DNA of 9,950 nucleotides. It comes from Actinomycetota bacterium. Its GTDB lineage: Bacteria; Actinomycetota; Actinomycetes; Nanopelagicales; Nanopelagicaceae. Under the pieces are notes generated by a model. The model was given only the letters and a program-made list of their open reading frames with translations, ran no database searches and was not told where the DNA came from. The DNA lies in the NCBI GenBank assembly GCA_005777515.1, contig SXMA01000015.1, positions 1 to 9,950 on the forward strand. The letters are read 5' to 3'. The translations under genes were made by a program, and so were the position numbers. Below, piece by piece: positions 1 to 6,148 of this stretch; the stretch's first letter is position 1, and each line of letters opens with the position of its first letter.

Positions 1-994
1 ACATATTGCGAAATTAACTGAACTAGAGCTTGCCTATCAGGGCGATGATTCCTCAATTTATTTTGACAGCACTAAATTCGATAGTTATGGCCAGTTAAGT
101 GGAAATCGCCTCGATGCGCTCAAGCCTGGTCATCGCTATGAGTATGTCGAAGCTGGAGCAAAGAGATTTCATGCCGATTGGGCCCTCTGGAAAGCGGCCG
201 GCAATCGCAAAGAGATGATCTGGCAGACAGCTTACGGTCCAGGATTTCCTGGCTGGCACATTGAATGTTCTGCAATGTCGCTTCATTATCTACAAGGACA
301 TGTTGATCTACACATTGGTGGCATTGATCTTAGATTCCCCCATCATGAAAACGAGAGAGCTCAATCAAATCCTTTAGTCAAAGGTGAGGCAGTTAGCGCC
401 TGGCTTCACGGCGAACACCTCTTATTTGAAGGAAGAAAGATGTCAAAGAGTTCTGGAAATGTGGTTCTGCTCTCTGATGTAATCACGCGCGGATTTGATC
501 CACTTTCACTGCGATTTTGCTTTCTTGAAAATCGTTATCGCTCTCAGATGGATTTATCCTGGAACTCGATAAGCGCAGCTCACTCAACATTGCAGCGCTT
601 GAGAGCTAAATATCAACAGTGGAGATTAGCGCCTAAGGATTATTCAGATAAAGCTGGCGCGTTTGTGCTAGCAATTCTTGCTCACTTCCAGGCAGATTTG
701 GATACTCCCCAAGTGATGATCAAGCTCAGATCTCTTGAAAAGGATGATCAATTCTCAGATGGCCAGAAGGCGGTGATATTAGAAAAGCTCGAACCACTTC
801 TTGCTTTAAAACTACTGGAAGAGATGAAGATTAAAGAGCTTCCGACTGAAGCCAGAGTCTTATTGGAGGCAAGACAGAGAGCGCGAGAAAACAAGGATTT
901 CGCCTTAAGTGATCAAATACGAGATCAACTTCTCTTGCTGGGTATTGCCATAAACGACTCACCATCGGGCCAGAGCTGGAGCTGGAGGAGTTAG
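1..994 (+). CDS. cysS: Cysteine--tRNA ligase family protein (CysS), C-terminal part; 5' end outside window
   Basis: Partial gene: the frame is open from base 2 (first full codon His) to the TAG at 992-994, about 330 codons. Roughly the first 120 residues, including the HIGH motif, lie upstream. CysS attaches cysteine to tRNA-Cys in the cytoplasm. Visible CysS marks, in order: a YFD..KFDSYGQLSG segment, DWALWK, the zinc-site stretch PGWHIECSAM with its Cys, FPHHENE with the His and Glu ligands, and the KMSKS loop (RKMSKSSGN). NRYRSQ corresponds to the HYRSQ of E. coli CysS. The C-terminus has the tRNA-binding signature of a KDFALSDQIRDQL-type helix followed by GI.I.D.P.G..W. MshC, the related mycothiol ligase, usually lacks that last region and has a different HHE context, so CysS is favoured. 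However, the gene sits next to mshB and has a variant GPGFPGWH motif, so an MshC-like role is not excluded. It converges with the next gene, with 3 bp between stops. Confidence 0.88.
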   Translation, partial: HIAKLTELELAYQGDDSSIYFDSTKFDSYGQLSGNRLDALKPGHRYEYVEAGAKRFHADWALWKAAGNRKEMIWQTAYGPGFPGWHIECSAMSLHYLQGHVDLHIGGIDLRFPHHENERAQSNPLVKGEAVSAWLHGEHLLFEGRKMSKSSGNVVLLSDVITRGFDPLSLRFCFLENRYRSQMDLSWNSISAAHSTLQRLRAKYQQWRLAPKDYSDKAGAFVLAILAHFQADLDTPQVMIKLRSLEKDDQFSDGQKAVILEKLEPLLALKLLEEMKIKELPTEARVLLEARQRARENKDFALSDQIRDQLLLLGIAINDSPSGQSWSWRS

Positions 995-997
995 AAC

Positions 998-1309
998 CTA
1001 AATCCTCTTAAGTAGGCGCCAGGAAATTAGCGCTGCTCCCCCAAATACAAAAAGATTGCCATAAGCATTTGCTTCAATTAGAACCTCACCGCCATTACCA
1101 AGACTTGAAGCTCTAACAATTACAAATAACCAACCAAAGGCAAAGAGTGCAAGGGATAACTTAGAGAGATACATGTTTCTAACTAATCGAAGTCCAATAA
1201 ATAGCGCTAGTAATGAAACTATTAACCCAAAAGGTCTATATGCATTGTGCAGAAATGTTCCAGAGACCCCAACTAGGGCTCCAAAGAGCAAACTGATTAA
1301 GGACTTCAT
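998..1309 (-). CDS. Small integral membrane protein, DUF6113-like, downstream of mshB
   Basis: A 103-residue, strongly hydrophobic protein with about four predicted membrane segments (roughly residues 3-20, 26-43, 50-67 and 81-98) joined by short loops. A conserved-looking GTFLHN..RPFG stretch follows the first segment. Its size, topology and place directly after mshB match small membrane proteins annotated DUF6113 beside mshB in other Actinobacteria. That family name is from memory and no function is known. The ATG overlaps the mshB stop as ATGA (1306-1309), so the two are very likely co-transcribed and translationally coupled. It ends 3 bp from the convergent cysS stop, leaving no room for a separate terminator. 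A link to mycothiol is only suggested by position. Confidence 0.72.
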   Translation of the reverse strand: MKSLISLLFGALVGVSGTFLHNAYRPFGLIVSLLALFIGLRLVRNMYLSKLSLALFAFGWLFVIVRASSLGNGGEVLIEANAYGNLFVFGGAALISWRLLKRI

Positions 1310-2169
1310 AGCTGAATACCTGAGAATAAATCGGTCTCGCGTCCCTCTTCATTAAACGGTGCGCTAGCTTTTCCATAGACCAAGCGGTAATACTCCTGTC
1401 CCCAAACTTTAAACCCTAAATTATCTGAGAGGGCAAAGAATGGTCCATCCACCGCAATTTGAGTGGGATGAGCTCGCATCGCATTCATTTTCTTTTCAAC
1501 AAAGTCTTGGCCATCAATTACTGTTGTAACTAGATTGTCTGGTTGAGCAAAAGGAAAATCTTCAGCCTTCTCGACTCCCCAGAAATCACTTCCGCTGCCT
1601 TTCATTGCCTCAATTCCCTGCTCAATAATTGATATCGGAATTGTGTTCCAATAAATCTTTTGAATCTGCCAGCCACGCTGAGCTGCCAATTCACTTGCTC
1701 GCATCGCAACTCTGTGGGCTTGAATGTGATCGGGATGTCCATAGCCGCCGATTTCATCATAGGTAATCATTACATCAGGTTTAATCTCAAGAATAACCTC
1801 GACTAAAGATTGTGCGGCTTGATCAACGTCGGCGCTCCAAAAATTATCTCGCCTTGAATTTGGCTCTGATCCCATCATCCCGCTATCACGCCATGATTTA
1901 CCAGAAGAACCAAGAAAGCGATGATCTACCACTCCTAAAACTTTCATGGCATTTGCTAATTCAACTTCACGAATTGGACCGAGAGCATCTTCTTTTCCAC
2001 TTGCAAGATGTTGGAGTTCTGGAACTAAAATTTCACCCTCTTCACCTCTGGTGCAGGTAACAAGAGTTACGCCATAACCCATGGCAACATACTTAGCCAT
2101 CGTTACACCATTGTTTATAGTCTCATCATCTGGATGGGCGTGAACTAGAAGTAAGCGTGGTTTTTTCAT
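1306..2169 (-). CDS. mshB: MshB, GlcNAc-inositol deacetylase of mycothiol biosynthesis
   Basis: Zn-dependent cytoplasmic deacetylase of the PIG-L/LmbE family. It removes acetate from 1-D-myo-inosityl 2-acetamido-2-deoxy-glucopyranoside, giving GlcN-Ins for ligation to cysteine by MshC. With the chosen start the protein has 287 residues, normal for MshB. The AHPDDE motif gives the zinc ligands His12 and Asp15, with Asp14 beside them as catalytic base. GYGHPDH supplies the third ligand, His145. This spacing is nearly identical to His13/Asp16/His147 of the M. tuberculosis enzyme. The TCTRGEEGE and SWRDSGMMG stretches are also MshB-like and argue against a generic LmbE deacetylase. The frame stays open to 2277, but those 36 extra codons would run into the divergent TetR gene and precede the conserved fold, so ATG 2169 is preferred. 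No good ribosome binding site is seen. It is followed by the DUF6113-like gene with a 4-bp overlap. Confidence 0.9.
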   Translation of the reverse strand: MKKPRLLLVHAHPDDETINNGVTMAKYVAMGYGVTLVTCTRGEEGEILVPELQHLASGKEDALGPIREVELANAMKVLGVVDHRFLGSSGKSWRDSGMMGSEPNSRRDNFWSADVDQAAQSLVEVILEIKPDVMITYDEIGGYGHPDHIQAHRVAMRASELAAQRGWQIQKIYWNTIPISIIEQGIEAMKGSGSDFWGVEKAEDFPFAQPDNLVTTVIDGQDFVEKKMNAMRAHPTQIAVDGPFFALSDNLGFKVWGQEYYRLVYGKASAPFNEEGRETDLFSGIQL

Positions 2170-2225
2170 CGAGGTTGGGAAGGCTACACGAGTTCTATTA
2201 GTGAATTCTTGCCAAACCTCGTACC
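2170..2225. promoter_or_regulatory. Divergent mshB / TetR intergenic region with candidate operator
   Basis: This 56-bp gap separates the divergent mshB and TetR starts and must hold both promoters. It contains an imperfect palindrome at 2190-2208, GAGTTCTATTAGTGAATTC, with six of nine symmetric pairs matching, including TTC/GAA and GA/TC half-sites. It also holds a wider inverted repeat: GAGGTTGGG at 2171-2179 against CCAAACCTC at 2212-2220 (8 of 9). A TACCAT hexamer at 2222-2227 would suit a -10 box for a leaderless TetR start at 2235. On the minus strand TAGCCT (2186-2181) could be a -10 for mshB. No convincing -35 boxes are visible. An operator for the adjacent TetR is inference. Confidence 0.4.
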
Positions 2226-2852
2226 ATGACACCGATGAGCAATAGCGAGAAAGTTGATAATCGGGTTCGTCTTCCACGCGATGAGCGACGCGCTCTGCTA
2301 CTTAACGCTGCCCTTGAGGTCTTTACCGTCTCGGGATATCACGCAGCTGCTATGGATGAAATTGCAGATCGGGCCGGAGTTAGTAAGCCAGTTCTATATC
2401 AACACTTTCCTTCAAAGCTAGATCTCTATCTTGCCCTTCTTGATGTTCATATCGATTCTCTGGTCTTTGCGATTCAAAAAGCTATCGCCTCAAATAAAGA
2501 GAATAAGAATCGAGTCAAGGCAACCGTTGGTGCTTATTTTGAGTTTATTGATGATGAAGGTGGCGCATTTCGTCTGCTATTTGAAAGCGATATGAGTGCA
2601 GAACCTCAAGTAAGACAGAGGCTTGATCGCATGACCTATGACTGCGCAGTAGCAGTTAGCGCTGTTATCTCACTAGATACTGGTTTTCCAAAAGAGGAAT
2701 CTATGGTGCTGGCAATTGGCCTAATTGGTTGTGCTCAAATTACCGCCCGCCACTGGCTTGAAAGGGATGGAAAAATTAATCGCTCCGAAGCAACCTCGCT
2801 AGTGACCAATCTGCTCTGGCGAGGAATTTCTGGCTTCCCGCTGCAGAGCTAG
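2226..2852 (+). CDS. TetR/AcrR family transcriptional regulator (Rv3208-like neighbourhood)
   Basis: A 208-residue one-component regulator. The N-terminal TetR helix-turn-helix domain is clear at about residues 20-70: ALEVF..SGY..A.MDEIADRAGVSKPVLYQHFPSKLDLYLALL. The recognition helix lies around VSKPVLYQHF. The C-terminal two thirds is a helical ligand/dimerisation domain with an FRLLFESDMSAEPQVR segment; the ligand is unknown. A TetR gene directly before a DUF3107 gene is a conserved actinobacterial pair (Rv3208 and Rv3208A in M. tuberculosis), so this is probably a vertically inherited regulator, not an accessory one. Two in-frame starts exist, ATG 2226 and ATG 2235. Neither has a Shine-Dalgarno sequence, and a TACCAT box seven bases before 2235 favours the shorter form slightly. 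It is divergent from mshB and may bind the shared gap. Confidence 0.9.
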   Translation: MTPMSNSEKVDNRVRLPRDERRALLLNAALEVFTVSGYHAAAMDEIADRAGVSKPVLYQHFPSKLDLYLALLDVHIDSLVFAIQKAIASNKENKNRVKATVGAYFEFIDDEGGAFRLLFESDMSAEPQVRQRLDRMTYDCAVAVSAVISLDTGFPKEESMVLAIGLIGCAQITARHWLERDGKINRSEATSLVTNLLWRGISGFPLQS

Positions 2853-2896
2853 GAGAGTCAAGAAAATATGAAGAAGCAGATTCGACTAAAACTCTT

Positions 2897-2908
2897 TAGG
2901 ATAGGCCT
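2897..2908 (+). promoter_or_regulatory. TAGGATAGG element just before the DUF3107 start (leaderless -10 or RBS)
   Basis: TAGGAT at 2897-2902 fits the actinobacterial -10 pattern TANNNT and ends six bases before ATG 2909. Transcription could therefore begin at or next to the A of ATG, giving a leaderless message. The same bases contain AGGATAGG, which could pair weakly with 16S rRNA as a ribosome binding site. An almost identical element stands at the same distance before tatB (8527-8516). No -35 box is recognisable. Which role applies cannot be decided from sequence alone. Confidence 0.45.
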
Positions 2909-3172
2909 ATGAGTACAAAAAAGAGTGGAAAATCCGAATCTGCAAAATCAGAAGTTCGTATCTCTGTTGCTGATCAACTTCGTGAATTAACGATAGAGAC
3001 TTCTCTTGACCGCGATGAAGTATTAGCGCTGGTCAATAAAGCTCTGACCTCTTCTGCCCCGCTAGTGCTAACTGACATTAGAGGTCGGCAGTTCGTGGTG
3101 CCTGCAGGAAAAATCGGTTCAATTGAGATTGGCGACATTGCTGAACGTCGTGTTGGATTTGCAGGAGCTTAA
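2909..3172 (+). CDS. DUF3107 family protein (actinobacterial conserved small protein)
   Basis: An 87-residue protein. The DUF3107 core begins at about residue 15 (EVRISVADQLRELTIET) and shows the family pattern: the acidic SLDRDEVLALV helix, LTDIRGRQFVVPAGKIGSIEIG, and the terminal ERRVGF. Usual family members start near that EVRI, so the Lys/Ser-rich first 14 residues (STKKSGKSESAKSE) are an extra, probably disordered tail. The function of the family is unknown. Its tuberculosis homologue, Rv3208A (TB9.4), also follows a TetR gene. It lies 56 bp after TetR with its own TAGGATAGG element, so it may be transcribed both with TetR and separately. Its stop is one base from the convergent ParA-like gene. 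Confidence 0.88.
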   Translation: MSTKKSGKSESAKSEVRISVADQLRELTIETSLDRDEVLALVNKALTSSAPLVLTDIRGRQFVVPAGKIGSIEIGDIAERRVGFAGA

Positions 3173-3173
3173 A

Positions 3174-3884
3174 TTAAATTAGTTCTAGTTTTTCCAATAG
3201 TAAGTAAGTAACTTCTCGATAATCTGCAGCAACTTCACTCATTGTGTCTAGAGTTAATAGGCTCTTGGCCTGACTCTGAGCGGCAGATACTTGCGCAGAT
3301 GAGCGAATTGTTGGTTCAACAAGTGAAAAATCATCGCCAATTAGTGATTTAAACTCCTCATCAAGTTCTTGAGTTGTTTTAGTTATTAAGAGTTGAAGTT
3401 GTCCGCTATGGCCAGCGCTCTGGGCATAATCTTTACTATTTAGCGCCCCCCGAAGCGAGAGAATTTCAGTTGTGCTGGGTAGCAGAATTAGATTAGCTAC
3501 AGCCATAAAGTAGGTAGTAATTCTTGAAACTCCAGTTGGCGTATCAATTATTACTAGATCAAAGCTTTCTAGAAGCTCAGTTATTTTTGCTTGTGAGACA
3601 GCTTGATCAATATCTAGAGCCAACAGACGACTAGATGAGGCAATGATTGAGAAGCGCTCTCCGCTTTTTATTGTTGAGGCATCAATTGAGAATTGGCCAG
3701 ATAAGAACTCTTTCGTGCTCACTCTAGGATTTTCAATTCCGCAAGCAAAAGTTAGTCCAGCTGATGGATCTGCATCTATCACTAAAACTTTCTTGCCATA
3801 CTCACTAGCAGCCACCGCTATACAGTGAGCAGATGTGCTTTTACCAACACCGCCAGCGCTATTAGCAATTACTAGCGTCTTCAC
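3174..3884 (-). CDS. ParA/MinD-like P-loop ATPase with altered deviant Walker A motif
   Basis: A 236-residue single-domain SIMIBI-class ATPase. The P-loop at residues 8-17 reads NSAGGVGKST. In ParA/Soj/MinD proteins this is typically NQKGGVGKT, so the signature lysine (first Lys of KGG) is Ala10 here, while Lys15 is kept. VLVIDADPSAG (about 34-44) is the switch I region and FDLVIIDTP is the Walker B strand. Lys2 to Val5 begin the usual first strand. The start codon is GTG, overlapping the upstream stop as GTGA (3881-3884). It is the last gene of the minus-strand chain and has no parB-like partner in the window. A Soj/ParA-related gene (Rv3213c) occurs in the comparable mycobacterial block, so it may be an orphan homologue. 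Partitioning or regulatory roles are both possible; substrate and partner are unknown. Confidence 0.82.
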   Translation of the reverse strand: MKTLVIANSAGGVGKSTSAHCIAVAASEYGKKVLVIDADPSAGLTFACGIENPRVSTKEFLSGQFSIDASTIKSGERFSIIASSSRLLALDIDQAVSQAKITELLESFDLVIIDTPTGVSRITTYFMAVANLILLPSTTEILSLRGALNSKDYAQSAGHSGQLQLLITKTTQELDEEFKSLIGDDFSLVEPTIRSSAQVSAAQSQAKSLLTLDTMSEVAADYREVTYLLLEKLELI

Positions 3885-4663
3885 TTCTCTGCACCAACTT
3901 GACCAAATGCAAACTTCATTTCAGGAGTTTGTCTTAAACTTTCAGGAACTAGAAGAAGAGCGCTTCGAAGAGATCTAAGAGCAATATTGGTAGCAACATC
4001 TTGGCCAGGAAGTGTTGGCCAGCCATATAAAGATTTAGCCCACTTAGGAAGAGATGCTGCTGCAATGGAGGTTATTCCTCCCCATAGCGGAGCGATTGGA
4101 GTTCCAAAGCGAAGAAGTGGAGGAAGTGGAGGAAGGGCGATAAATAACGCAGCCCGTTTGGCATCATCGCTGGCAGAAAGTTGATCTTTGATATCTATGA
4201 AGTACTTATCTAGTTGAGCAACACTTCTTGGTACTTTTTCTTCATCAATACCTACTAAGCGAGCAAATATCAGCATCTCCTCTAGATATTGGTCACGCTC
4301 TTTTTCGCTTAAAACAAGTCCTGAGCGAAGCGCTGTATCTAGAAAAGAATCAACCATGGCCATATGAACCCAGAGCAGAAGTCTTTGATCATCAAGTTTT
4401 AGCTTCTCATGAACTCCTCTGACTCTTGCTGCTAACTTTTCGGCCTTTTCTTTGCTAGCAAAAGTAAGAGTTGCAACATAATCTCCAGTTCTCTCAAGCC
4501 TTCCCCATGCATCTTCACGGAAGTTAGAGTGTGCTGCCACCCCTGCCATCGCCTCAGGATGGAGCGCTTGTTCAAGCAACGCTCTTATTCCTCCCACAAA
4601 CATTGAAGGATCTGAGTGGACTTTCCAGGTTATGGAATCAGGGGAAAAGAAACCTAAGCTCAT
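3881..4663 (-). CDS. MpaB-like oxygenase family protein (DUF2236)
   Basis: A 260-residue protein matching the DUF2236 / ER-bound oxygenase MpaB family, whose studied relatives include rubber oxygenase Lcp and fungal MpaB, a b-type heme enzyme group. The family pattern is clear: DPSMFVGGIRALLEQALHP (His35), GVAAHS (His44), a GRLERTG arginine motif, the RGVHEKL histidine, and LLLWVHMAMVDSFLDTALRSG in the middle. The C-terminal 80 residues contain hydrophobic stretches and two PP pairs (LPPLPPLL). Most bacterial DUF2236 proteins have no known substrate, so oxygenase activity here is inferred from the family. ATG overlaps the marC stop as ATGA and the stop overlaps the ParA-like GTG, so it is translated within the chain. 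It carries a short 9-bp tandem repeat (4114-4135). Confidence 0.85.
   Translation of the reverse strand: MSLGFFSPDSITWKVHSDPSMFVGGIRALLEQALHPEAMAGVAAHSNFREDAWGRLERTGDYVATLTFASKEKAEKLAARVRGVHEKLKLDDQRLLLWVHMAMVDSFLDTALRSGLVLSEKERDQYLEEMLIFARLVGIDEEKVPRSVAQLDKYFIDIKDQLSASDDAKRAALFIALPPLPPLLRFGTPIAPLWGGITSIAAASLPKWAKSLYGWPTLPGQDVATNIALRSLRSALLLVPESLRQTPEMKFAFGQVGAEK
4114..4135. repeat. Short tandem repeat, GAAGTGGAG x about 2.4, inside the MpaB-like gene
   Basis: Two exact copies of GAAGTGGAG (4114-4122, 4123-4131) and a partial third. In the gene's strand this encodes LPPLPPL, so the repeat is an in-frame Leu-Pro-Pro duplication. Slippage there would keep the reading frame. The two Pro-Pro pairs may need elongation factor P for smooth translation (inference). 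Confidence 0.7.
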
Positions 4664-5271
4664 GAGGCAAAGAGGTCCTTGATTCCAGTCATTAGCATCT
4701 CAAATGCAATTGCCGCAGTTAAAAGACCTGCAATTTTTGCAAGGAGTGCCACTCCAGATTCTTTTATGATTTTCACAATTCCAAGTGAGAACATCAAAGT
4801 AACTCCAATAATTAAGTGTGCTCCTAGTACCGCAAGTGAAAGTGCAAAAGTCATAGAAGTGCTCGAAACTTCTTGGCTAAAGAGCATGATTGTCACAATT
4901 GCGCCAGGGCCTGCTAGCAGTGGTGTTCCAAGTGGCACTAAAGCTAAGTTCTTTGGAATCTTTCCACCGCCACTAAAATCGCTTCCCTTTAGTAGATCAA
5001 GTGAGACCAATAGAAGAAGTAATCCCCCAGCCCCTCTTAGCGCTGGCATAGAAATCTCTAGATAATCAACAATAAATTGGCCGAAGAAGGCAAACAATGT
5101 AATAACAAATAGTGAAGTGCCAGCAGCTTGCCAGGCAAGAAGAGTTCTTTGCCTACGTGTGCGATCGCCTAGGACAGATAAAAATATTGGAGTAGCACCG
5201 GGCGGATCTAAAATTACAAGTAGGGTTACAAATGCTTGCAGGCCGAATGTAATTGTGCTGATATCACTCAT
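4660..5271 (-). CDS. MarC family integral membrane protein
   Basis: A 203-residue membrane protein of the MarC/UPF0056 family, with about six hydrophobic segments (roughly residues 7-27, 42-64, 72-93, 107-130, 138-160 and 175-197). Family motifs are visible: LVILDPPGATPIFLSVLGDRTRR near the N-terminus (usually DP.GN.PIFL), ALRGAGGLLLLLVSLDLL, PLGTPLLAGPGAIVTIMLF, and a final AKIAGLLTAAIAFEMLMTGI. MarC was once linked to multiple antibiotic resistance in E. coli, but that role was not upheld and the transported substrate is unknown. The symbol is not assigned because the family has several paralogous groups. It is joined to PHP upstream and MpaB-like downstream by 4-bp ATGA overlaps, so tight co-translation is expected. 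Neighbourhoods joining PHP and marC occur in other Actinobacteria (from memory). Confidence 0.9.
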   Translation of the reverse strand: MSDISTITFGLQAFVTLLVILDPPGATPIFLSVLGDRTRRQRTLLAWQAAGTSLFVITLFAFFGQFIVDYLEISMPALRGAGGLLLLLVSLDLLKGSDFSGGGKIPKNLALVPLGTPLLAGPGAIVTIMLFSQEVSSTSMTFALSLAVLGAHLIIGVTLMFSLGIVKIIKESGVALLAKIAGLLTAAIAFEMLMTGIKDLFAS

Positions 5272-6131
5272 CGCTTCACAACCCTTCTCTGATTTGCTCT
5301 TGATTCAAGAAGGGCCCATTGTTCAGGATTTGTGGTGAATTGCGCCAATCGGTTTAGTTTTCCATCACCGTGATAATCACTAGAGCCAGTAATTACAAGG
5401 TTTCGTGCGATTGCAATTGATACTAGCTCGGCTTTCTCACTCTCTGAATGATCTGGGTGATCAACTTCAATTCCATCAAGCCCAGCAGCAATTAAATTAT
5501 CAAATGCTTCTACCTTAAGTGTCTTGCCACGCTTTGAAGCAAATGGATGAGCAATTACGGCAACACCTCCAGCCTGCTTAATTAGCTTTATTGCAGCCTC
5601 TGGTGTTGGCGAATAGTGATTAACGTAGTACTTAGATTTATTATGTAAGAAAATTTCAAATGCTTCTTGGCGAGATGCCACATGCCCCCTAGCAACTAAA
5701 GCATCAGCTAGATGAGGCCGACCAAGTGTGGCATCACCAGTTCGCATGGCGTAGACCTCATCTATGCTTATCTCAATTCCGGCTTCATTGAGCCGAGTAA
5801 TTATCTTCTCCATGCGAAAGAGACGATGCTCTCTTGTTTTATCAAGTTCATCAATTAGCCCTTGATGGCTTGCATCAAAGAGCAGACCGAGCATGTGAAT
5901 ACTTAGTCCATCTTCATCTTGGCAAGAAATTTCAGAACCTAGAACTAATTCCATATCAGAACCAGAGGGATGATTAAGTAGCGCCTTAGATGCTTCCTGC
6001 CAGCCTCGAGTAGTGTCATGATCGGTTAGCGCTAACACCCCAATACCTGCAGCAATTGCCTTGTCGATTAACCCAGATGGCGTATCAGTTCCATCGCTTG
6101 CATTGGTATGGGTATGTAAATCAATAAGCAT
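5268..6131 (-). CDS. PHP-domain metal-dependent phosphoesterase (TrpH / YciV / RNase AM type)
   Basis: A 287-residue protein with a complete PHP domain. Visible metal-binding motifs: DLHTHTNASDG (His6, His8, Asp13), LTDHDT (Asp37-His38), the GSEIS glutamate, HMLG, GRPHLA, IAHPF and the terminal GSSDYHG. This pattern and length match the YciV/TrpH group, of which characterised members are a 5'-3' RNA/phosphodiester exonuclease (RNase AM) and a 3',5'-nucleoside bisphosphate phosphatase. Either nucleotide recycling or RNA 5' trimming is plausible, with the exact substrate not readable from sequence. The frame is open to 6185, but those 18 codons lie inside the EamA gene and add no PHP sequence. 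ATG 6131 begins exactly at the domain's first strand and is 10 bp after the EamA stop. The stop overlaps marC as ATGA. Confidence 0.9.
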   Translation of the reverse strand: MLIDLHTHTNASDGTDTPSGLIDKAIAAGIGVLALTDHDTTRGWQEASKALLNHPSGSDMELVLGSEISCQDEDGLSIHMLGLLFDASHQGLIDELDKTREHRLFRMEKIITRLNEAGIEISIDEVYAMRTGDATLGRPHLADALVARGHVASRQEAFEIFLHNKSKYYVNHYSPTPEAAIKLIKQAGGVAVIAHPFASKRGKTLKVEAFDNLIAAGLDGIEVDHPDHSESEKAELVSIAIARNLVITGSSDYHGDGKLNRLAQFTTNPEQWALLESRANQRRVVKR

Positions 6132-6132
6132 G

Positions 6133-6148
6133 AGGGTAAGGCTACCCT
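6133..6148. other. Hairpin at the EamA-PHP junction
   Basis: AGGGTA (6133-6138) and TACCCT (6143-6148) form a 6-bp stem around a 4-base loop. On the minus strand it includes the EamA stop codon and sits directly before the PHP ATG (6131). Read on the + strand it is followed by five T residues (6148-6152), so it resembles a short intrinsic terminator facing away from the genes. It may limit free initiation at PHP, making that start depend on ribosomes from EamA (inference), or may stop antisense transcription. Confidence 0.35.

Larger units (their letters stand above)
393..6033 (+). repeat. Dispersed, strand-biased octamer TTAGCGCY (8 copies on + strand)
   Basis: Copies start at 393, 626, 1027, 2656, 3023, 3440, 5037 and 6026. 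Four lie in genes read on the + strand (cysS twice, TetR, DUF3107) and four in genes read on the - strand (DUF6113-like, ParA-like, marC, PHP). The opposite orientation (RGCGCTAA on the + strand) is found only at 6028, as part of the palindrome TTAGCGCTAA (6026-6035). Near matches TAGCGCY occur at 1202, 5979 and 9762. This is a scattered set of short sites, not one continuous element; its role is unknown. Confidence 0.6.

Noticed and set aside
1812..2060. Open + strand frame of 82 codons antisense to mshB.
   Set aside because: The minus strand carries conserved MshB sequence including the RDSGMMG region; the + frame matches nothing recognisable.
2170..2277. N-terminal extension of mshB by 36 codons to an ATG at 2277.
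   Set aside because: It would overlap the divergent TetR gene by about 50 bp and adds no LmbE-type sequence; the family starts right before the first strand, as ATG 2169 does.
2868..2912. A 14-codon mini-ORF (MKKQIRLKLFRIGL) between TetR and DUF3107, whose TGA overlaps the DUF3107 ATG.
   Set aside because: It could be a coupling leader peptide, but the AGGAG before it is 12 bases away and the frame is short enough to be chance; no conservation evidence is available.
4679..5065. Open + strand frame of 128 codons antisense to marC.
   Set aside because: Its protein is Ser/Pro-rich with no domain; the minus strand there has unmistakable MarC motifs, so it is a shadow.
4560..5270. marC as an antibiotic resistance determinant.
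   Set aside because: The name is historical; a resistance role for the family was not supported, and the context here is housekeeping.
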